Shown here piece after piece: positions 6,101 through 8,909 of a DNA stretch of 8,909 bases. Location of the stretch: NCBI GenBank assembly GCA_024278565.1, contig JAJRSY010000239.1, positions 1 to 8,909 of the forward strand. Reading direction: 5' to 3'. The notes beneath the pieces were generated by a model. That model saw only the letters and a program-made list of their open reading frames with translations, was not told the DNA's origin and did not search any database. The position numbers and the translations under genes were made by a program. Source of the DNA: Bacteroidota bacterium (GTDB lineage Bacteria > Bacteroidota > Bacteroidia > Flavobacteriales > Flavobacteriaceae). Numbering within the stretch: position 1 is the stretch's first letter; each line of letters begins with the position of its first letter.

Positions 6101-7326
6101 TTAAATTGAATGTTGTTCAAGACTTGCCAAATCTTGAATTCTTGAAAAAGAGGTGATGATCTCGGAATGGCCTTATGGTATTTTTCAAATTCACAGTTAG
6201 AAATCAGATGCTTTTGTGACTTTAACTTGCGCTGATAAAAAATAATCACATCCCTTACTTTCTGCTTTAATGCAGAAGTCAATTCAGGATGGGAATTGGC
6301 CTGAGTTTCCCAGATTTGTTCAAATTCATCTAAATAGTCTTGGCGGTAAAACACCTGGTTTCTGAGCGAAGTATGAGGATTTTTAAGAAGTTGGTTATAC
6401 AAGTTTTCACCTACAGTTTGCTTATTGAAATACAACTCTTTGCTGCGGTCACTGATCGCACCCAAATACCCGCTTGACTTGTTGAGATTATTGTTGATTT
6501 CCTGTAATACAATAGCGAGATGTTCCAGCTCCAATTGTTCTGTTAAACCCTTAACTCGCCATTGATACCGTTGCAATCGTTTTTCATCGGCCTTTCCTTC
6601 TTGTTTGATGCCGACAATACCAAAGGGTCTCTCGCAAATTGCCCAAGTTTGTGATTTATTTTTGCCCAGTAACTCCTTATAAAGTGTCTCTAAAAAAATA
6701 TCAGGATAAAATTGTTTTTGAAAACCCCAAACTGCATCGAATTCGGACTGCAAATCTGACCGATAAAACTCCGGAATATATTTTTTACCTTGAATAAACA
6801 ACTCGTAAACATATTGGCCCGGTGTGAGATTGTTATCGTATAGCTCTTTGGCAATTGCCATTCCGTCAATCAAATTGCCCTCTTCTTCATTTTTGGCTTT
6901 TCTACTGCTTTTATAGCCTCTTTTTTTATTGATTGTCAAAAACACCTTTGTCAACTCCTCTAGCCCAATTTTTTTTCTTGCTGCTTTTGCTCTTAGTGAA
7001 AGTGTTTGGTGCGTAGTATTCTTGCCTATTTCCGTTAAACTAGTATCTTTTGAAATAATGCGATGCTCTATTAAGATCTCAATTAGGTTATTTCGTCTTT
7101 GCTTAAAACGTTGAAGATTTCTTCGCGCACCACGTTTCAACGTTCTATCTGCATTTACAGAAAGGGGTCTTCCCTTTTCAAAATCTGTCAGTTCATCTAC
7201 AGTTAAAGGATTTACCCGTACTCCTAATTTTATGATTTTGGATATTTCATTATCCACTGTTGCCTCATCAACTAACGCCCAACCTATTGAGGTAGTCCCC
7301 AAATCCAATCCTAATATTTTCTTCAT
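3181..7326 (-). CDS. cas9: CRISPR-associated RNA-guided endonuclease Cas9 (type II-C, long Bacteroidota form)
   Basis: The product has 1381 aa, complete from ATG to TGA. Cas9 uses the crRNA:tracrRNA duplex to cut matching DNA next to a PAM. In order, the sequence shows RuvC-I (KKILGLDLGTTSIGWALVD, catalytic D8), an Arg-rich bridge helix (about 58-86), the helical recognition lobe (about 90-655), and RuvC-II (IRIELARELKK, E677). The HNH domain follows (IDIEHIIPKAMLFDDSFSNK, with H761 and, by alignment to the S. pyogenes enzyme, N784), then RuvC-III (DHRHHAMDA, H928 and D931), then a C-terminal PAM-interacting part (about 1000-1381). The residue before the HNH His is Glu rather than Asp, which is usual in this subgroup. 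All catalytic positions are present, so the enzyme should be active. Only A/T-rich sequence lies upstream and I could not define its promoter. The gene is divergent from the tracrRNA, with about 95 nt between them. Confidence 0.98.
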   Translation of the reverse strand: MKKILGLDLGTTSIGWALVDEATVDNEISKIIKLGVRVNPLTVDELTDFEKGRPLSVNADRTLKRGARRNLQRFKQRRNNLIEILIEHRIISKDTSLTEIGKNTTHQTLSLRAKAARKKIGLEELTKVFLTINKKRGYKSSRKAKNEEEGNLIDGMAIAKELYDNNLTPGQYVYELFIQGKKYIPEFYRSDLQSEFDAVWGFQKQFYPDIFLETLYKELLGKNKSQTWAICERPFGIVGIKQEGKADEKRLQRYQWRVKGLTEQLELEHLAIVLQEINNNLNKSSGYLGAISDRSKELYFNKQTVGENLYNQLLKNPHTSLRNQVFYRQDYLDEFEQIWETQANSHPELTSALKQKVRDVIIFYQRKLKSQKHLISNCEFEKYHKAIPRSSPLFQEFKIWQVLNNIQFKNKATNDIQVPDNDLKQLLFEELNLRGNLKPNEIMKLVGLPSKEWRLNYKESIEGNRTNQALYTIYQQIAENEGYGFDWSKKSAKEIKEELKIIFPQIGIKPSILDFEADLDGAVFDKQESYQFWHLLYSSEDDSKILEKDKLVYGNSNIALKKKLHLKYGFKPEYGNLLANISFQQDYGSLSARAIRKIHPYLKSGNEFSEACQLAGYNHSHSLNKKEWANRDLKDRLELLKKNSLRNPVVEKILNQMINLINLVIETYGKPEEIRIELARELKKSASERADTTKYINAATKYNEEVRKLITKDFGIPNPTRNDVIKYKLYEELSENGHKTLFTNKYIPREKLFSKEIDIEHIIPKAMLFDDSFSNKTLAYRNVNLKKADRTAFDFIEKDYNANLENYKSRVETLYKKGKGSISKGKYKKLLMSKENLPDGFIERDLRNSQYIAKKAKQLLEEVFRTVNTTTGRVTDKLREDWDLINVMKELNLPKYRALGLTEMQERKEGKKVEQIVDWTKRNDHRHHAMDALTVAFTSYNHIQYLNNLNASRDKENSTLYGIRNKITKHYDNKNGGRKRRFVPPMPNFREEAKQHIGGILISFKAKNKVVTRNVNFVKIDKDTINSEKIKKGKDYYFRQDVKTPRGQLHKETVYGKSKRAMTKATKLNKRFSLEQANMIVDKDIRVLVLGHLEKHQNNPEIGFDTKMLKKDPLFYKDVPLKEVWCFEEIYTIRKDISPDLKVDKVVDEGVKKVLQQRLAEFGSKPKEAFSNLDKNPIWLNKAKGISIKRVTITGVSNAEPLHYKKDHLGNEILDKNNKKQAVDFVSTGNNHHVAIYRGPKGKLQEKVVSFYEAVARVNEGLSIIDKGYNSDQGWEFLFTMKQNEMFVFPSEGFNPQEEDLMDEKNAALISKHLFRVQKISTKNYLFAHHLETKAINGEDLKNKKMLSQVTYHSIRSTDPLEGVIKVRTNHIGEIVQIGEY

Positions 7327-7386
7327 ATAATTTTTATGATTTTATAATCTGACCCATTTCTACACATACCATTACAAAAAACCACA

Positions 7387-7417
7387 TTTGCCCAATTCAT
7401 TTCTTTTTTTATCTTTA
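7387..7417 (+). promoter_or_regulatory. Bacteroidota-type promoter of the tracrRNA
   Basis: TTTG at 7387-7390 is followed after 19 nt by TATCTTTA at 7410-7417. This matches the Bacteroidota sigma-A consensus (TTTG near -33, TAnnTTTG near -7) at all positions but the last. Transcription would start about 5 nt later, at the first base of the anti-repeat. Its good fit also supports the assignment of the host to the Bacteroidota. Confidence 0.75.
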
Positions 7418-7421
7418 CAAT

Positions 7422-7506
7422 ACTGAAAGCAATTCACAATAAGGATTATTCCGTTGTGAAAACATTCAAAGCGGCGTTGGTTAATTCTAACGTCGCTTTT
7501 TCTTTT
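7422..7506 (+). ncRNA. tracrRNA
   Basis: The RNA is about 80-85 nt. Its anti-repeat, ACTGAAAGCAATTCACAAT (7422-7440), pairs with bases 1-19 of the CRISPR repeat: 18 Watson-Crick pairs and one terminal G-U, with no bulge. Next comes AATAAGGATTATTCCGTT (7438-7455), which closely matches the nexus of known tracrRNAs (S. pyogenes has AAUAAGGCUAGUCCGUU). A short linker, GTGAAAACATTCAAA, leads into the terminator hairpin. The promoter at 7387-7417 should start it at the anti-repeat itself, so it is one of the compact forms. It is read away from cas9. The assignment is strong; the exact 5' end is inferred. Confidence 0.92.
7471..7506 (+). terminator. Rho-independent terminator of the tracrRNA
   Basis: A 10-bp stem pairs GCGGCGTTGG (7471-7480) with CTAACGTCGC (7487-7496), with two G-T wobbles and a TTAATT loop. 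It is followed by TTTTTCTTTT (7497-7506). It forms the 3' hairpin of the tracrRNA and separates it from the convergent gene at 7588-8196. Confidence 0.88.
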
Positions 7507-7529
7507 AAATGTGTTCAGAGAGACCCTTC

Positions 7530-7565
7530 TAGGTTCACTTGCCCACCGTAGGAGAACAACCTAAT
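7530..7565 (-). repeat. Small palindrome-ended intergenic repeat, copy B
   Basis: Read on the - strand, this runs ATTAGGTTG, then TTCTCCTACGGTGGGCAAGT, then GAACCTA. The inverted ends TAGGTT (7530-7535) and AACCTA (7558-7563) pair over 6 bp. It aligns with copy A (1483-1519) over its whole length, with two substitutions in the 20-nt core and small length changes near the ends. It lies between the tracrRNA terminator and the end of the PRiA4_ORF3-family gene. Confidence 0.7.
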
Positions 7566-7587
7566 GTCTTACCCATAATCGCATTAT

Positions 7588-8196
7588 TTATTTAATCTTC
7601 CAAAAGATCCTTAACCGCTCCTGTGTTTCTTTCAGGTCAAATTCACTATTATCCCATTTTTGTCCTTTTGCAAAGCCCATCCATTCCATAAAATCTTCAT
7701 GTTCAGGGTGTTTGGGGTCGTTGATCGCCGCTACCATCTCGTAGTAGCCCCAAATGCCCCCGCAATCGTCAACAGGGGCCTGACCTTTACCGGCAAATAC
7801 GGGTCGTAACAGTTTCTCGTCTGTTATATCGACCAACTCTACGGCATGGCACCAATCATCGCCAAAATCATAGATATACGTTATCTTTTGTTTTAGGCTA
7901 TGGAAATAATCTTCCAATTTGATCTTGGATGCGTCATAGCGTTCCCCATAGGGCCAGGTATCTCGCTCGCTGAACGCATCTTCACCCCAATCATCTCTTC
8001 CAAAATCTTGCTGTAGCCTCGGGCTGCCGCCCCACCCTTTGGGCGAGAATTCGAACAGGTGGCTATTGGTCCAACCGAATACCCCCTGAATGACCGTATG
8101 AAGATCTAAAAAACCGATATTTTCGTTTACTTTTACCTTTCTCCAGATCGGGGGCTTGCTACTGCCTTCTAATTTTATCTTAAATTCGTATGCCAT
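7588..8196 (-). CDS. PRiA4_ORF3 family protein (plasmid pRiA4b ORF-3-like)
   Basis: The product has 202 aa and belongs to the family named after ORF3 of plasmid pRiA4b. Signatures are YEFKIKLEGSSKPPIWRKV at the N-terminus, FLDLHTVIQGVFGWTNSHLFEF (about 29-50), YIYDFGDDWCHAVEL (about 107-121), the DDCGGIWGYYEM block (about 143-154) and the Asp/His/Glu-rich NDPKHPEHEDFMEWMG (about 158-173). It has no signal peptide or membrane segment and is probably cytosolic. The biochemical function of the family is not established, and I do not assign one. It is common on plasmids and in accessory regions. The ATG at 8196 directly precedes the family's usual start. It stands alone, convergent with the tracrRNA, and its 5' side is occupied by a palindromic element ending 14 nt before the start codon. 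Confidence 0.9.
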   Translation of the reverse strand: MAYEFKIKLEGSSKPPIWRKVKVNENIGFLDLHTVIQGVFGWTNSHLFEFSPKGWGGSPRLQQDFGRDDWGEDAFSERDTWPYGERYDASKIKLEDYFHSLKQKITYIYDFGDDWCHAVELVDITDEKLLRPVFAGKGQAPVDDCGGIWGYYEMVAAINDPKHPEHEDFMEWMGFAKGQKWDNSEFDLKETQERLRIFWKIK

Positions 8197-8210
8197 GCTT
8201 TTTTTATATT

Positions 8211-8370
8211 GAGCTCGTCTTGAGTTTTTCTTTTACCTGCGAATTATGCATTTTGCACCCTAATTTTGCCATTTTTGAGTCCCGTAGCTATGGCTATGCG
8301 ACTAAAAAATGACTCATTACGGCACAAAAGCCACAATTCTCGGTTCCAAACAAAAACTCAAGACGGGCTC
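8211..8370. mobile_element. 160-bp palindromic MITE-like element
   Basis: Terminal inverted repeats GAGCTCGTCTTGAGTTTTT (8211-8229) and AAAAACTCAAGACGGGCTC (8352-8370) match at 18 of 19 positions. A second, central palindrome at 8270-8311 pairs 17 of 19 positions (one a wobble) around TATG. Both share a centre near 8290, and the sequence between them also aligns in part, so the whole is one long imperfect palindrome. ATT flanks both ends, a possible 3-bp target duplication. It has no coding capacity I can support. A Bacteroidota -7-like TAATTTTG (8261-8268) occurs inside on the + strand, without a clear -33 box. Confidence 0.65.
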
Positions 8371-8422
8371 ATTAAGAGACTGTTTTTGTTATTGCATTGT
8401 GCTCAAAACATCTACTAGCCCC

Positions 8423-8438
8423 CCTATGGCGGACAAGT
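8423..8438 (+). repeat. Related core of the small intergenic repeat, copy C
   Basis: CCTATGGCGGACAAGT matches the core of copy A (CCTACGGCGGACAAGT) at 15 of 16 positions in the same orientation. The TTAGGTT-type inverted ends are missing, so it is a partial or diverged copy. Confidence 0.5.
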
Positions 8439-8644
8439 TAAAGCCCAGTGGTCTACCCTATAACAGGCTCTATTTTTTAATATCAAAACCAACAGGTGAA
8501 GAAAAAAATCAGTAAAGTAATCCAAGAGGCTGTCACAAGATAAGAAAAAATGTTCAAAGTGTATCTTTTTACTTTCTTTGGGTGTACGACAAATTTTCCT
8601 TTCTGTTCAATAGAATACCATTTTACTGGACTGTCCTCCCCCGA

Positions 8645-8662
8645 CCCCTCCAGAGGGAGGGG
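8645..8662. repeat. GC-rich hairpin
   Basis: CCCCTCC (8645-8651) and GGAGGGG (8656-8662) form a 7-bp stem around AGAG inside a longer C- then G-rich tract. No T-run follows on either strand, so it is probably an intergenic repeat rather than a terminator. It stands out strongly from the AT-rich surroundings. Confidence 0.5.
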
Positions 8663-8738
8663 GGCAGATCCTGCAAAAGCCGGGGGTTCATAGGTGTCGA
8701 GACAATAGCGTCCTAAATAAATATTTTCAGAAAAGGTC

Positions 8739-8861
8739 TAGGACAGCAGTTAAGCTAAAAAAGGGATTAAAGAATGTAAATATTAGCTTATAGAACTATG
8801 TAATGCCGTTTAAACATTGAAAAAACAGCCATGTTTATCAATAATACTGTTTAGGACAGCA
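8739..8861. repeat. 10-nt direct repeat pair TAGGACAGCA
   Basis: TAGGACAGCA occurs at 8739-8748 and at 8852-8861, 113 bp apart in the same orientation. GTCCTA at 8710-8715 is an inverted partner of the first copy. They may be ends of decayed insertion sequences, but no transposase remnant is visible. Confidence 0.35.
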
Positions 8862-8909
8862 CCTGATATTTATAAAAAACATAGGGGGATTGTTTTGGGA
8901 AATGAAGAA

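Larger units (their letters stand above)
8371..8909. other. Gene-free stretch at right end with small repeats
   Basis: I find no protein gene or RNA gene here. Short open frames have no recognisable motifs. It holds repeat copy C (8423-8438), a related pair AAGAGACTGT (8374-8383) and AAGAGGCTGT (8524-8533), a GC-rich hairpin (8645-8662) and a 10-nt direct repeat (8739-8748 and 8852-8861). The mixture looks like decayed mobile-element debris. The final ATGAAGAA (from 8902) could be a gene start cut by the window edge. Confidence 0.6.

Noticed and set aside
7327..7420. Promoter for cas9 on the - strand
   Set aside because: Several T-rich and TA-containing candidates exist, but none pairs TTTG with TAnnTTTG at 17-20 nt spacing. 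I could not support one.
8309..8515. 68-aa open frame on the + strand
   Set aside because: It begins inside the palindromic element and crosses repeat copy C. It shows no domain, and its composition does not suggest a real protein.
8902..8909. ATGAAGAA at the right edge as the start of a gene
   Set aside because: Only MK and part of a third codon are visible. A GGGGGA stretch 12 nt upstream is suggestive but not enough to call a gene.

Overview
The window carries a complete type II-C CRISPR-Cas locus. It almost certainly comes from a member of the Bacteroidota, most likely a marine-type Flavobacteriaceae. The evidence is a 46-nt CRISPR repeat, a long (1381 aa) II-C Cas9 whose HNH motif reads IEHIIPKA, a promoter of the Bacteroidota form (TTTG, about 19 nt, then TAnnTTTG) in front of the tracrRNA, AT-rich DNA, and A-rich leaders with no clear Shine-Dalgarno sequence.

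Layout from left to right. Positions 30-984 hold a CRISPR array of 13 identical repeats and 12 spacers of 29-30 nt. Pairing with the tracrRNA and a rho-independent terminator at its right end show that it is read on the + strand. Then come, all on the - strand, cas2 (1112-1462), cas1 (1516-2445), a REP-associated tyrosine transposase gene (RAYT, 2500-3111) and cas9 (3181-7326). The transcription order is therefore cas9, RAYT, cas1, cas2. On the + strand, divergent from cas9, is a compact tracrRNA (about 7422-7506) with its own promoter and terminator. Further right is a PRiA4_ORF3-family gene on the - strand (7588-8196). Its upstream region contains a 160-bp palindromic, MITE-like element (8211-8370). 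The last 540 bp hold no gene I can recognise, only small repeats.

How the parts work together. The array gives pre-crRNA, and repeat bases 1-19 pair with the tracrRNA anti-repeat to make the guide for Cas9. Cas1 and Cas2 form the integrase that adds spacers. All the catalytic residues I looked for in Cas9 (D8, E677, H761, H928, D931) and Cas1 (E149, H214, E229) are present, so the system looks intact. There is no csn2 or cas4, as expected for II-C.

The most unusual part is the RAYT module inside the cas operon. It is associated with three 33-nt perfect hairpins, each a 15-bp stem with a 3-nt loop. One lies just upstream of the RAYT gene, one just downstream, and one sits inside the coding sequence as exactly 11 in-frame codons. 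The stems differ only by compensatory base-pair changes. This looks like a REP/RAYT unit (a 'REPtron') that has settled between the effector and adaptation genes and has placed, or kept, a copy of its own palindrome within its own gene. A second, unrelated small repeat occurs between cas1 and cas2 and again beyond the tracrRNA, so several repeat families border this locus.
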